The notes below the pieces were generated by a model that did no database searches, was not told the DNA's origin, and saw only the letters and a list, made by a program, of their open reading frames with translations. From NCBI RefSeq assembly GCF_032884065.1, contig NC_088879.1, positions 19,702,038 through 19,766,037 of the forward strand: a DNA stretch of 64,000 nt, written 5' to 3'. Shown one piece after another: positions 32,930 to 45,010 of the stretch (the stretch's first letter is position 1; each line of letters begins with the position of its first letter). The position numbers were made by a program, and so were the translations under genes. The DNA comes from Artemia franciscana (lineage: Eukaryota; Arthropoda; Branchiopoda; Anostraca; Artemiidae).

Positions 32930-35260
32930 GTAAAGTTTATTTATTAGAAATATTATCGAAAAATTAAAGCCGAAACATCATTGAGTACTGAATCAAAAAC
33001 AAAGTTAGGTTTAAAGTAGAAGCTGTAATTTAAACCAAGACAATTGTTGTTGTTGTTATAATTGTGTCAACACAATTATTGTTATTAATAATTTATTAAA
33101 TTATTATTATCGCTAAAGCCGAGCATCATTGAGTACTGAATCAAAAACAAAGCTGGGTTTAAACCCATCTCAAGTTAAAACTAATTTTAAAACTTAGTTA
33201 AAATTATTTTACGATTGAATATTTAAGACTAGAATCCCTAGTTACAACTATCTTTAACGGACCTTCTGATTGGGAAAACTGAGTTGAAACTGTTTTTGAG
33301 TTCTTACAGAAACTTATGTAGAGTAGAAGTCAGCTGAAGGATCTGTTAAAGAGTAGTATCTGTAACTGCTCGTCATGCTAAAAAAAAACATTTTAGATCC
33401 CTAGACTAGAATCCCTAGTTACAACTATCTTTAACGGATCATTTGATGGGGAAACTGAATTTAGTCTGATTTTGGATTCTAACAAAAACTTATATAGAGT
33501 AGAAGTCAGCTGAAGGATCAGTTAAAGAGTAATATTTGTAACTGCTCGTCATGCTTAAAGAAAAAAAAAACATTTCAAAAGAATTTTCCTTCTGGTTTTA
33601 TAATACCCGTTCTTTTCTACGTCATTTCTTCCTCTTTTGGATTTATTGTATGATTTTTGTATCTGAAAGCATTAGTTCTTTTAAATAGTCTATCAAAATT
33701 TTCTGTTTAAAAGCTTGTTGCTTATTAATATCTTCTTTGTGTTTATTTTTCTCCCCTTCTTTGTAAGTTATATTCTTCTCCCTTTTTAACTTGTTTTTAA
33801 AATACTCGTGTTTGTTCATCTATAATTCGTCAGAACTTTTCATCCTAAAATATCTGCGGTTTCGGGTAGTGCTAATAAGTTTTTTTTTCTAAATGACAAT
33901 AAAATAACCAAAATTATGTGCATTGAAATTAATTTTTTTTATCATATTCACGATTTTTCTGTGTTGGAGTATGATGACTTTATTGTGAAGCAATCTTTAA
34001 CTACCGAATATCTGTCATCTTTATGTGGCATATAAAAAAATATATTTCAAATATACATTGTTGAAAAACGTGAATTAAAAAAAAATGTACACGTCAAAAA
34101 AAATCTTCTTTTTATTGTGATTCCAAATACATAAAATGCAATAAGCTTAAAGTTACCCATAAAAAGTTACTAGTATAACCAGATATTTATGATTTGCTTT
34201 TTGAATAATTTTTCCTTGCTTTTGATTTTCAAAACTCTTGCTTTTCATGATTTTCAAAAGAATCTGCTTTTTATTATGATTACAAATATGTAAAATGCAA
34301 TAAGCTTAAAGTTATCCATAAAAAAATGCTAGCACAACCAATTCTTCATTATTTTCTTTGGCACTTCAAGCCAAGCTTCTTGGGTTAAGTAACCTTTCTA
34401 TGTTTGTAATTGTTTTATTTTGATTTTTTTTAAGTATAAATAAATGATTGATTGATTTAAAAATTTGTCCTTGCTTTTGCTTTTCACGATTTGTCAAAAG
34501 AGTCTTCTTTTATGGTGACTCCAAATCCGTCAAATGCATTAAGCTGTAAGCTACCGATAAAAAGCTACTAGCATACGCGAAAACTCGTAATTTTCGAAAA
34601 ACGGAAGAAATACCCCAAAAAGGGGGCACGATGTGGGTAAAATTCACGCCATCAAATTTAGCACACTAGAAAACCTACAGCAGTGGTTGCATGTCCTTGT
34701 CAACAAAATGTGTGATTTATTTGTTTTTTGTTTTTTTTCCTTAGGAGTGACTGTATTGAACGAGTGACCTCAGGATAGAAAAAGAGGCCATATTTTGAAG
34801 CGACTTTGAAGCTTATAGTGGTCTATTTTAAGCATAAAAAAGGATCTGATCTGAGCGTATTAGCGTCTTCCATGATTTTGGCCAAAGACAGCCTGAAAAT
34901 TAAAAAATACAGTCTTTGGCACATATTTTCCAAATTCCTTTCATTCCGTTTCGGGGGGAGAGGGGATCTACCCCCCAGTCTTCATTTAGTTTTTGAAGAA
35001 TACTGTTGGACAAACTGTGCAATATGGATGCTGCGGAGTGGCAACACTCTTTTTATTACAGGAGTGTTTTAAGTATAAAATAAAATATAATGTTCATATG
35101 CTCTGCGCATGCCTGCATGGCAAAGGGAGGGTTGGGAGGCATCTTCTTAATACAAATTTTGTCAAAAGAACTCCACTCGTAGAAAATTGAATTGTATACA
35201 AAAAAATGGTTTTTCATTAACTATTGATCACTTGATCATTTTTTTTATATTTAATTATAG
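32930..35260. repeat. LTV1 intron with several short tandem repeats
   Basis: 33227-33577 is a two-copy tandem repeat with period 177 bp (GACTAGAATCCCTAGTTACA at 33227 and 33404). 34098-34580 holds three diverged units with AATGCAATAAGCTTAAAGTT (about 34136, 34297, 34530), the second followed by an AATAAATGATTGATTGATTT tail near 34440. 34590-34800 resembles the R1 family in module order. No gene seen. Confidence 0.65.
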
Positions 35261-35471
35261 TATCAATGATGATGAATGGAAAGATGAAAACAGTGATGAA
35301 GGAACCATTTGTGACAGTGAGGATGCTGGAAGTGGTCGTTTTTCTTTTGATGATGAGCAAGATCCGTTCAAAGATGAAGAAACTAAAAGTCGGTTTACAA
35401 GCTATTCCATGACAAGTAGTGTTCTAAGGAGAAATGACATGCTGACTTTGCTAGATGATAGATTTGAAAAG
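35261..35471 (+). CDS. LTV1: LTV1 exon: SRFT-YSMTSSV-RRN block
   Basis: One base completes the split Asn codon, then 70 codons to GAAAAG|GTATAA. Contains a long acidic stretch (DDEWKDENSDEG) and EETKSRFTSYSMTSSVLRRN followed by LLDDRFEK, which matches the conserved EETKSRFT-YSMTSSV-RRN--LT--D-RFEK segment of LTV1. The serine/threonine-rich YSMTSSV part is in the region reported to be phosphorylated by casein kinase 1 in the family (knowledge, not shown here). The duplicated copy at 52283-52493 is identical. Confidence 0.95.
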
Positions 35472-36795
35472 GTATAATTTTGGTTTCTTTCTGCCCTGGT
35501 CAAACATTATCTGGTTTTCAAATTTGTTGCCTTTTCATTATTTGAATAAATTATGGCATTAAAACTCAAGTTGATTAAAGGGGAAAACATTTATCAGTGC
35601 CATCTAGATTACACAAACAAAACACTTAATCATCAATGTTATTTTGTAACCTATACTGCTAGTGCTTTACATTTCTGTCCTGAATATACTGTTTTTTTCA
35701 TATATTGCCAAATTTCTTTACTGCTTGGGGGCGATAATATTAACCTATAACTTAAAAAAAAGACGAATTATCATGTTTAGCGTTTTGGCTGATGCAAACA
35801 TATGTGCGTTTTTGATGCATCTGGCTTGGAAAATCGATGCATGTTGCGCAATCTCTAACGAGTCTAATACGGGAACGAGAAATTCTCTAGTTTTGGATTG
35901 TGATTGAATGGGTGAATAGAGTTAGGAGTTTGAATATAATGGAAGTTCCTGTTTATTATTACCGTTTTTATACGTTTTTTTCATTTTGAACGGTTACGTA
36001 ATACATCAGACACATACTTAAGTAGCATATTTTGTTCCGTTAATAATTGATTTGCTATGCTTTTTATCAATATGTTCGAAAGGGACACTTCATTTATGAT
36101 CCACACTTTAACCATCCGCATCAATCAGCAGACATACTAGGCATTACAACAAATTAGAACCAGTCACGTGCCGTACGAACAGATTCACAAACTCCTTTGT
36201 ACCATATTCCCAAGTTCATTTAACTAGTGAATTGAAAGTTCTGCCATATTTCGTAAGTGTAACTAACAAGTGACCATTTTGTGATTGTCAAAGTAGCATA
36301 ATTTAGCGTTCATTTTTAAGTGCTATGATAGCTATTTCATTAAACGGATACGAATACGAATTATTACTTCATTTATAATAAAAAACTATTTCATTTGTAA
36401 TTTTGTGGCCATGCGCAGAAATCTGTTTTGGGAGAGTGATAAGATGACTTAAACAACGGGGGGGGGGGGGGTAGAAAAAGGGAGGGGGTGGTTTTTAATC
36501 TTGAATGTCAAAATTTTCAAAATATTAATATTTATTTCGTGGCCACGCACAGAAGCCTGTTTTGTGAGAGGGGTAAGATGACTTAAGCAACATGAGGGGC
36601 TAGAAAAAAAGGGGGGGGGGGTGGTTTTTAATCTTGAATGTCAAAATTTTCAAAATATTAATGTTTATTAATATTTAAACAGTGTGTGACACTCTTCCGG
36701 TAAGCTCCCCCATACCTTTTACCTGTGCATACTTTTGCCATAATAATACTGCAGTGCTCTAGCGAATATTTAGTAGACTTCATGGTGTGTTCTAG
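35472..36795. other. LTV1 intron with poly-G tandem duplication
   Basis: 36395-36665 is a two-copy tandem repeat of about 135 bp (GTGGCCA-GC-CAGAA.., GATAAGATGACTTAA.., G run, TGGTTTTTAATCTTGAATGT). It includes G runs of 13 and 10 and others of 4-6 that could form G-quadruplex structures. Otherwise nothing recognised. Confidence 0.6.
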
Positions 36796-36980
36796 ATTTA
36801 TGAGCAGTATGACGATACAGAAGTTGGAGCGCTTGATACTGAAGAAATTGATGGATATCTGAACTTATCAGACGATCGGCTAATTGATCTCGCCAAGGAA
36901 TTTGAACAGAAAATTGAAGAAGAACGCCTCATTAGCGATAATATGGTATCTCCTCAAAAGGAAGACATACTTATTATAGA
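36796..36980 (+). CDS. LTV1: LTV1 exon: YEQYDD-E-GALD block
   Basis: 61 codons plus two bases (GA|GTAAGT, a strong donor). The exon begins IYEQYDDTEVGALDTEEIDG, matching human FYEQYDDDEIGALDNAELEG, then a predicted helical acidic part (LIDLAKEFEQKIEEERLI). The phase-2 end joins in frame with the exon at 40919. The copy at 53814-53998 has TCT to ACT (Ser to Thr in NMVSPQK), the only amino-acid difference between the two copies. Decayed repeats of this exon's 3' end follow in the intron. Confidence 0.94.
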
Positions 36981-37099
36981 GTAAGTTGTTCCATTGGTGA
37001 ATCATATTAATGACTGACTATTGTATTTAAAAACTACCTAACGCCTCCTTAATTACATTAAGTACGTATCGCATGCTTAAGTATATAACGTGCTTAAAA

Positions 37100-37320
37100 C
37101 GCCTCATAAGCGGTAATATGGAAACTCCTTATAAGGATGACATAGTTATTATAGAATAGGTTTTTCTTTGGTGAATCATATTAATGACTGACAACTGCCT
37201 GACTATTGTATTTAAAAACTGCTTGTCGCCTTATTAAGTACGTAACGCCTCCTTAAGTACATAACGTACTTAAATCATCTCATAACATACTTATTATAGA
37301 GTAAGTTTTTCCGGGACTTG
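37100..37320 (+). pseudogene. Decayed tandem duplicates of the preceding exon's 3' end
   Basis: 37100-37180 repeats about 36922-37000: CGCCTCATAAGCGGTAATAT, a GGATGACATAGTTATTATAGA end, then intron TTGGTGAATCATATTAATGA. The donor is AGAATAGG here (GT lost) but AGAGTAGG in the second copy (54174-54175). A third, shorter piece at about 37279-37310 ends ATACTTATTATAGAGTAAGT, with an intact donor. The in-phase acceptor was not duplicated, so these are not normal exons. Confidence 0.75.
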
Positions 37321-40300
37321 ACAATTAAACGAAACTCGCTCAAGAATTACGCTTAGGTTAGGTCTCAGAAAACCGGTTTCATAGCGACAAAGACAAATGA
37401 CGGGTGACAGAATGCATTAGACTTGTATAACTTGGGCTATATATTTGTATATTTGCCCATTAAGGGCAGGCGTGGTTGATTAGGCTAGGGGTGCTATCCA
37501 AATACTTTATCCCCCCTCTAATGTGCAAATATATAGCCGAAATTATATTATTATATAAACTAAAGATTATATGAAGACTATATTTCATTAGGATCAATCT
37601 AACTCGAACTTCTTGCGCATGTTTTGTTTAACTAACAAGTACAGTTTTTCCTTTATCTCTGTGAATGATAATTCTTACTGACTGAATATTGTATTTATTG
37701 ACTATTCACTGTTAGTCACTTTTACCTTCCTTGTATCCCTGACCATGGAGCCTTTCGAGGGGGAATAATTGTATTGTAATTCCATTTTGAGTTGTATTTG
37801 TATTGTATTGTATTGAACAATAATAATAAACTTCTTCTTCTTCTTAGTTCTATGACGACTTATAATTACTTACGACACGACTGCCTGTCCTTGGATTATT
37901 CTTTACGGTTGATTGTGTATGGTTATGCTAATTGACCTATGTAATAGGATAGATGAGTAGGGTTAAGGCCTCATTCAAGTACTGATCTATATTAATTACT
38001 AGAGTAGGAAAACAGTCTTCCTTTTCTTCTTCTGTCTTTCTTTTTTGTTTATAAGGTTAATTTTTTTTTATCTTGTGTGTTTATTTCTGTGTTTGTGCTG
38101 TTGCATTGGTGATTTCTTTTTTCATTATATAAATAAACCTCACTTACTACAACCGTCAAGGGAAGGCAACAGAGCACCTGATAAAGGGTTGCAATTCTTT
38201 GACTCTTAAACCGATAATTCAATCAATAAAAAACATAAATTAATATACTCTCTCTTACCATGAACTGAATTTATTTATTTTAATATAAACCTAGCCAACC
38301 TTACGAAGAAAGGGGTGGATTTCTAATTACTTTCAGGATTCAGTCTACTTTTTTCTGCTTTATCTGCTTCTAGCCAACTAATAAATGTAGATAACCAGCT
38401 TAGAGAACTTGAGAACTGGAAAGTCTTGATTTTCATTAAGATACCAAATATACATTTTTTTATTTATGTATATTAATATTATACATGGAATGAAGCTTGT
38501 GTGAAGTTTCCTGCAAGTTTCAAAACAAATAGATGTCTTTTTGATAGGAAAAATCAGTAGATATTGTGCATACGATTGGCTCGAAAAATGTTTGCCTTAC
38601 ATAGTTAAGACTAAAAAACTGACTAAATGTCTCGGTTTATTTACGAAAACAATATGACGCTTAAAATTAAGCTTAATTGACGCTTAATTTAAGTATATAT
38701 AATAAATTTTTAAAAAAATAAATTTTGTTGTACTAAGAAAGAGAACTTTAAGAAAAGAACTTCTTATTTTGCGCATCTGTTAAATATCATATAATATTTT
38801 ATATTACATAATTGAATTTCATGTTATAAAAAAGCAGTGGCGGTTTATGTGGGATGTGCTATGTAGGCGAAATTTGATCAGTAGTTATTCAGCAGTTAAT
38901 AAGTTAAGATGTATCTACTGTTGGTGAGACAAAATTGGTTGATATTTTTTAGTTGTGAGATAAAATAGGATGTTTATTTTGAAAAATTTCTGTCACAAAG
39001 TCTGAATTTAAAATTTCGGGGTCAATAAATAAAGACAGGACTAACAAAAAAAACAAAAAAAAAACAACGAAAACCAAAAGAATGGCAAGATTTAAATTAT
39101 CAGAATGAAAATCCATTCATTAGCCATTATTTAAACTAAGATTGATAATAATATATTAAAGAGATAGAAAGCGAGTTGAACTTAATAAAACGGAAAAAAT
39201 AAGTTTAAATATTAAAAAAATAAAAAGGATATTAAAAAAGGAAGGAATAAAAACGCGGACAATTACAAAACATGGGCAGCGCCTTTACCAATTAAAAAGA
39301 AGAGGAAAATTCGCCGAATTTTGAGTTGTTTGAATCTGTAATGTGGAGGGAAAAGTTTTTTTTATATCTTGAGGGAGAGTAGCGAAAGGGAGACAAGGTA
39401 GAAACAGGCTGGATAACTGCCTGAGGAGGGTGGAATCTGGGTGGGTAGTGCCTTTTCGCAAAAATGGATTCCCTGTAAGGATTTGTCGCTATATTTTTTT
39501 ATGCAGTCACAGCATCCTCTGTCCTTTACTCAAATATTTCTAACCCAGTTTTTTTTTAAGGAAGAGAATTCGGGACTTTAACCTTCTTCTAAAATTATTT
39601 ACGGGGCTCTTTTGGATAGATTCAATTTTGTCTGAATCTTCCTTGAAAATGCAGAACCGTACAAGCATATTCAAAATGAGGGCGGAAACAAGGAAGTATA
39701 AATCCTCCAAGAAATGGAAGGGGGGAATGTCAAGTTTATTTAGAAGCAAGAGGAGGAGATGGATACACTATCTTTATGAATAATATTTTTAACATGCAGA
39801 CCCCACAAGAATTTAGGAGTCTCATTAATTAAAAGAAGGGTAGGGAAATTTCAGAAGGGATAGGATTAATGAAGTGGGGTGGATACTTAAAGAAACAAAT
39901 AGGCATTGCCATGGATTTAGAAGAGTTTACTTTCTTGTCGAAGTTCAAGCTAGCTTGTGCAATGTTATTGAGGATGCTCATAGGGTCGCTCATTAAAATG
40001 TGTCAACAATAAGTTTTGCTTGGTATTGGTGGCTCTCCTGAGGGTAACAGTTACAGGTCAATTTTGTTGTTTTTTGTGTTACAAACCAGATTATATTGTA
40101 AAATATATCAGTAGCCAGTCAAACCGAGTTCACCAAACAACCGGTGAAGAAGGCGAAATGTTTGTTTTAGTTTTAGCTAATCCACCATCTTTTTTTTTTT
40201 TTTTTTACATATGCTTGTTGATTTGTTCCTAATATATTAGTGTTGGTATCTATTGCTTTTGAATATGCTAATGACTTGATCGGTTAGAGCCGATCAAGTT

Positions 40301-40918
40301 GTGTGACACTGTTACCCGAAAAACACCATACTCAATACTATTGAGCATTATAATATTCTGTATCTCTAACTCACGGCTCTGTAATATAATAGTCGTGACT
40401 TCCCGCAAGATAAGTCTTAAGGACCTTCCAACACGGAACCCTAAAGAATGGCAGCCTAACATAGGGCTTTTTTGTCGTTACGTCCCCCCTCCCTAAGAAA
40501 ACTTCCTTTAATGCACTTTTCTGGATTACTTCTCTGGCTCCCCTTCCCCTACCAAAGATCTAGATCTTATAGAAAACGTAAGCTATGCTAAACGTACGAT
40601 TAGAACTTTTCGTTCTAATCTGATTTGACTCTTCCCTTTATTTTGATATGAAAAATAGGAGATAAGGCTTAAGCGAATTCAGACTCACTTCCGAATAGAT
40701 AAATTTAAGCCTCGTTTACAGGCTGTCAATTGGACATAAAAAGTATATGATATGTTCCTATTATTGTTAGTACTCTGTAGAGTAAGATGCTTTGGACGAT
40801 GGAAACAGCATTGTAGATTATAAAAAAGATTGTAGGAGACTTTCTAAGGTACTTTCTAAGATAGTTTCAAGGTTTTTATTTTTACTTAAGTATTTATGAT
40901 GTTTTTATTATAATGTAG
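37321..40918. other. LTV1 intron
   Basis: Contains inverted 13-mers GGCTATATATTTG (37435-37447) and CAAATATATAGCC (37526-37538), an A-rich region at 39000-39260 and a LINE fossil near 39530-39770. The remaining sequence has no recognised gene. Confidence 0.5.
39200..40000 (-). pseudogene. LINE reverse transcriptase C-terminal fossil
   Basis: Minus-strand translation has PFLGGFI..CFRPHFEYACTV in one frame and LVSALILNMLVRFCIFKEDS followed by DKIESIQK in another, matching the RP-LEYA--VW-P----D---IE-IQ-R segment found downstream of the catalytic domain in Jockey/CR1-type LINEs. Upstream on the minus strand a NSCGVCMLKIL-like and an ASLNFDKKVNSSK-like stretch may belong to the same relic. It is frameshifted and not coding. 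Repeated at 56268-57070. Confidence 0.55.
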
Positions 40919-41075
40919 AGCCGAGGACACCAACACTGAGGAAGAAGATGATTGGGATCCCTATGCGACATCATCGGATGAAGATGAACGATTTGACTGT
41001 GTTTCCATACTGACTCAAACCCCTAGATCTGAATATATGCCAACCATTATTGATATTCCCTCAAATAAGCCAAAG
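40919..41075 (+). CDS. LTV1: LTV1 exon: last visible coding exon
   Basis: One base completes the split Glu codon; 52 codons follow to AAG|GTAAAA. The acceptor is TAATGTAG. The peptide has an acidic part (EDTNTEEEDDWDPYATSSDE), then DCVSILTQTPRSEYMPTIID, which aligns with human WDCESICSTYSN--NHP--I, and ends IPSNKPK. The next conserved part of LTV1 (I-I-SKTGIPL and the basic C-terminal helix) is not found before the gap at 47518, nor in the second copy up to 64000. About the last hundred residues are therefore missing from the window. Confidence 0.9.
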
Positions 41076-42279
41076 GTAAAATTTAACGTTATAAATTGAA
41101 ACTTGTCGTCTGCTTGAGTTTAATGATTGGTTAAAAAAAATATGTATATTCTTGTGTATATTAAGATAAATATTCGATCCTAACCACCCACTTTTGGGTC
41201 TTCGTTCAAGCTCCTATCCATAGCTAGAAATTGTTTCTATATTTTTGATATCTTTCTTTTTTGTGTGGGCCAAATCACAAACGTTGAAAAAGCTTTGTAA
41301 CTCGGGATATGTGGAAACTTCAGGTCGGGCCTGAAGTAAAAAATGCAACCATCAAAGTGGATATCATATACGAGATCGAAACGTGCATAAAGATAATATT
41401 AATAACGATAATATTTGTAATAACGTATGTAAATTGTATATTTGTAATGACGTATGTAATGTATGTAAATTGTAGTATTTGTAATAACGATAATATTAAT
41501 AACGATAATATTTGTAATAACGTATGTAACGTATGTAAATTGTAATATTTGTAATGACGTATGTAATGTATGTAAATTGTAGTATTTGTAATAATGATAA
41601 TATTAATAGCGATAATATTTGTAATAACGTATGTAACGTATGTAAATTGTAATATTTGTAATGACGTATGTAATGTATGTAAATTGTAGTATTTGTAATA
41701 ACGATAATATTAATAACGATAATAACCATAAGCTTAAAGATAATATTTTAACTGTAAAACCCAGAAGCTGTCTAAATTCCTGTCTCAGATAAAGGAACTT
41801 GTTAGTTTTGCTGGTCCTTCATTAAATATGTAATCAAAATCTTAAATTTTACCGGAGTCTGACCAGCGATGTTTTTTCACATTTACAGACAAGTGTTACC
41901 AGTAAATAGGTTTTCTCAGATCGGACTACTTGACTGTAGTGGGATCATCTTGTTCTTGAATTCTGAGAGTTATTATGTGTTGCAAAAACTTACCAAAAAT
42001 CTTAATTCTAACATATAAATCTGAATTCACTTCCTTCATACACATGTTTGAGTCAAACCTTTTATTCTTGCTGAACTTCCTAAAGCTTTAATAGCTCAGC
42101 TTGAAAGTCTGCCAAGCGTGTCGGAATAATCTCAATTTCTGATAGGTGCCCCCCCCCCACAGAGCCGCTTAAGTAGTTTCGCAACTATGTTTGTATTCAA
42201 AAATTTTTATGATTTACTCTGTCTATGTAGGCAGCGCAATAGTCTAAGTAACGAATGATGTGGACACAATGTATCATTC
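41076..42279. other. LTV1 intron, left part, with GTAATAACGTATGTAA minisatellite
   Basis: 41398-41730 is a tandem minisatellite with a period of about 107 bp (GATAATA at 41504 and 41611), built from GTAATAACGTATGTAA, ATGTAAATTGTAATATTTG and TAATATTAATAACGATAATA. Short ORFs on both strands derive from it. The rest is unremarkable. Confidence 0.7.
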
Positions 42280-43630
42280 ATTTATTTAATTTTTTTGGAG
42301 GGAATTTTTTGGTGTTTTTCTTTTTTCTATTCGACCAGGGGACTTCGTATCGAATGAGCTGTCATTAGAAACCTCGAAAATGGCTCATTCGACTGTTAAT
42401 CAGAAGTTTTATTACACTTTTGAGATTCAGAGTGATGGGTGTTTGGATACCCCCTACCCCTCACCTGGAATTTTTCCAAAATGTATCCGATAAAAATGTT
42501 GAGAAGGCTATTTTTGTCGTAGAAACTTCGAAAAAGGCTCATTCGATTAGAAATTGAAAGGACTAGTTTCCTTTTTAATAGTCGAAAGCGATTGGAGGGC
42601 AACTGACCCTCCTAACACGCCCACAATTTCCACAAACACATCCAATAAAAATTTTGAGATAGCAATTATGTTCAACCTAGTTGAAAGGTCCAGAAGCTAC
42701 GTCTTTGAGGATGACCCCCCCCCTCCAGGGCCCTCAGGACAAGGTTCCCGAAATGTATCTGATAGATATTTTGAGATAGTCATTTTGTTCCTCTTAATTG
42801 AAAGGTCCAGCACAGTCCTTAGGGTAAGGGTTATAGGCATGCCCTGAGGGTATATAAGGTATGTATAGAAAGGTTGATCGTGTAAACTTCAGAGGAGGCT
42901 CCTTGGATTGGTAATCAGAAGTTCAAGTACTCTTTTTAAGATTCACTGTGAAGTGCGGATATCCCCAAACCACACACACCTCGTATTTACCCGAAATGCA
43001 TGTGATTGAAATTGAAAGGGCCATTTGTTGTCGTAGAAACTTCGAAAAGAAATCTTTTCGATTGAAAATTAAAAGGGCTAGTGCCCTTCTTAATAGTCGA
43101 AAGGGACTGGAGGATAACCAGCCCCTCTTCCACGTCCACTATTTTCCCAAACACATACAATCCAAATTTTGAGATAGCTATTTTGTTCAACGTAATCGGA
43201 AGGTCTAGAAAATATGTCTTTGAAAATGCTAAACCCACCCCACCCCTACAGCCCTCAGCCCTTTTTAAGGTTGAGAGTGTTTGAAGGGTGGATACCCCCC
43301 CCCACACACACACACTTCGTATTTTCCTGAAATTTATCTGATAGAACTTTAGAGATGGCCATTTGTTGGTATCGGAACTTCAAAAAAGGCTCAATTGGTT
43401 GGAAATTAGAAGGGCTAGTTCCCTTTTTATTAGTCAAAAGTGATTGGAGGGTAACACGCCCCCTTCTTTCCACGCCATCAATTCCTAGGACACATCTTAT
43501 AAAAATTTTTAGATAGCCATTTTGTTCAGCATAGTTGAAAGATCTGAAAATTATGTCTTTGACAACCCCCATACCTTCTCAAGACCAGAACCTAATTTGC
43601 ACTTTGCTGAAAAATGGCTGTGGGTGTCAG
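42280..43630. repeat. Modular R1-related repeat array
   Basis: Diverged modules recur in the same order several times: GTAGAAACTTCGAAAAAGGC (42519, 43035 region), TTTTTAATAGTCGAAAG-GA, TTGGAGGGCAACTGACCC (42590; variants 43100 and 43445), CCCAAACACATCCAAT-AAAA, TTTTGAGATAGC-ATTTTGTT (42652, 43170, 43505) and AAAGGTCCAGAA. These are the modules of the element at 1-769 in the opposite orientation. ORFs on both strands (up to 108 residues here) are repeat-derived. Confidence 0.65.
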
Positions 43631-43634
43631 TTCA

Positions 43635-43635
<1 letters not shown>

Positions 43636-43685
<50 letters not shown>
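43636..43685. repeat. (TA)n microsatellite
   Basis: About 50 bases; the copy at 60688-60735 is two bases shorter. Confidence 0.85.
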
Positions 43686-43689
<4 letters not shown>

Positions 43690-43924
43690 CTAATATATAT
43701 TCCTTAAAATTTTAATATTTTTTATCTATTAAAGTTTAAAAAGTTGGAACATTTAGACGTATTTTGTCGTTTACTGTCGTAGGACGGAATGATTAGAATG
43801 GCACTTGTTCAAAAGCAGTTCAAAGATCACATAGCAAGGCCTTTTTTGTTGACACAGCTCCTTAGAGTCTGATGGTCAGGGTTGTGGGCTGTAACCCGGG
43901 GGCATATAAGCTTTTTATGGAAGT

Positions 43925-45010
43925 TATTGTTATTTGAATTTTAGAGGAAGCTCATTTGATTGGAAATGTGTAGTTCTAGTTCTCTTTTAGGAGTTGAAAT
44001 CGATGGAGGGCAACTAGCTCCCCACCTCCCTGACAACTTGTTTTCCCCAAACGCATCCAATGAAAATTGTTAGATAGCCATGTTGTTTACAATAGTCCAA
44101 AGAGCATATCACAATGGCTTCAAGGTGGACACAGCCCTCCTGAGCCCAGGTGCAAGCGTTGTAAGTTATGCCCCGGGCATATAAGGCTCTTATGGAACGT
44201 ATGATTGTATAATCTTCGGATTAGATTGGGCTCATTCGATCGGAAGATTGAAGATCTAGTGCCCTTTTTAAGAGTCAAAAGTGAAAGGAGGACCTCATCC
44301 CACAATCTCGTCAATCCCCAAGACACATCCAATCAAAATTTTAAGAGAACCATTTTGTTCAGAATTATTGAAAGGTCCAGTAATTGTGTCTTTAGGGATG
44401 TCAGCCTCCCCACATTGTCAACTTATATTATTAATTTAGACCTTCAAGTGTTGGTTGTGAGGGATTTTGAACTAGCCAGAAGGCACTGTATGTATACTTT
44501 CAATACTACCACTACAGTTAAGGTAACTAATGACTATAAATGTATTAAGATAAAGGGAACGTTTAAAAGTTTTAATTAAAGGAAAAAACTGTATGCATGC
44601 TGGTTTTCAAAAGGGCATATAAGCAATATTATAGGCAGCACCACTCTATAATAGCTAGAAATATCATTGAAACTTTTAAAGGAGTTAATTCAATTCAGAA
44701 TTAAAGGTTGTGGTGCCCTTTTTAAGAGTAACAAGAGATTGTAGGGCAAGCAGTCCTTGTCTCAAGCCCCATCATTTTCCAAACGCAACCAGTCAAAACT
44801 TTGAGACAGCCATTTTGTTTACCATAGTAGAACAATCTGCCAACTATTTCTTTTGGGATATTAGGCATGTCAACCCCCCGCAATTATGTAATTGACCCAT
44901 TATGTTGTAAAACTAAATGTTGCTTTAAAATAAATCAAAAGGCATTGTGTTTATGGTTGCTTATGAGACACCTCAGCGATATATCGAGAACGACTGGAGG
45001 TATTAAGTTG
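43925..45010. repeat. Further R1-related modules and one unit of the 19.9-kb tandem family
   Basis: 43925-44420 and 44670-44870 hold R1-type modules (GGAGGGCAACTAGCTCCC, AAATTTTAAGAGAACCATTTTGTT, GCCATTTTGTTTACCATAGT). 44450-45010 matches units of the array at 19860-21380 (CTGGTTTTCAAAAGGGCATA, TATTAAGTTGAAACTTTTGG, TACTACTGTTACTGC). Confidence 0.6.

Noticed and set aside
41398..41730. Regular repeats that could suggest a CRISPR array
   Set aside because: Units are contiguous, AT-only and without unique spacers, in an intron of a eukaryotic gene.
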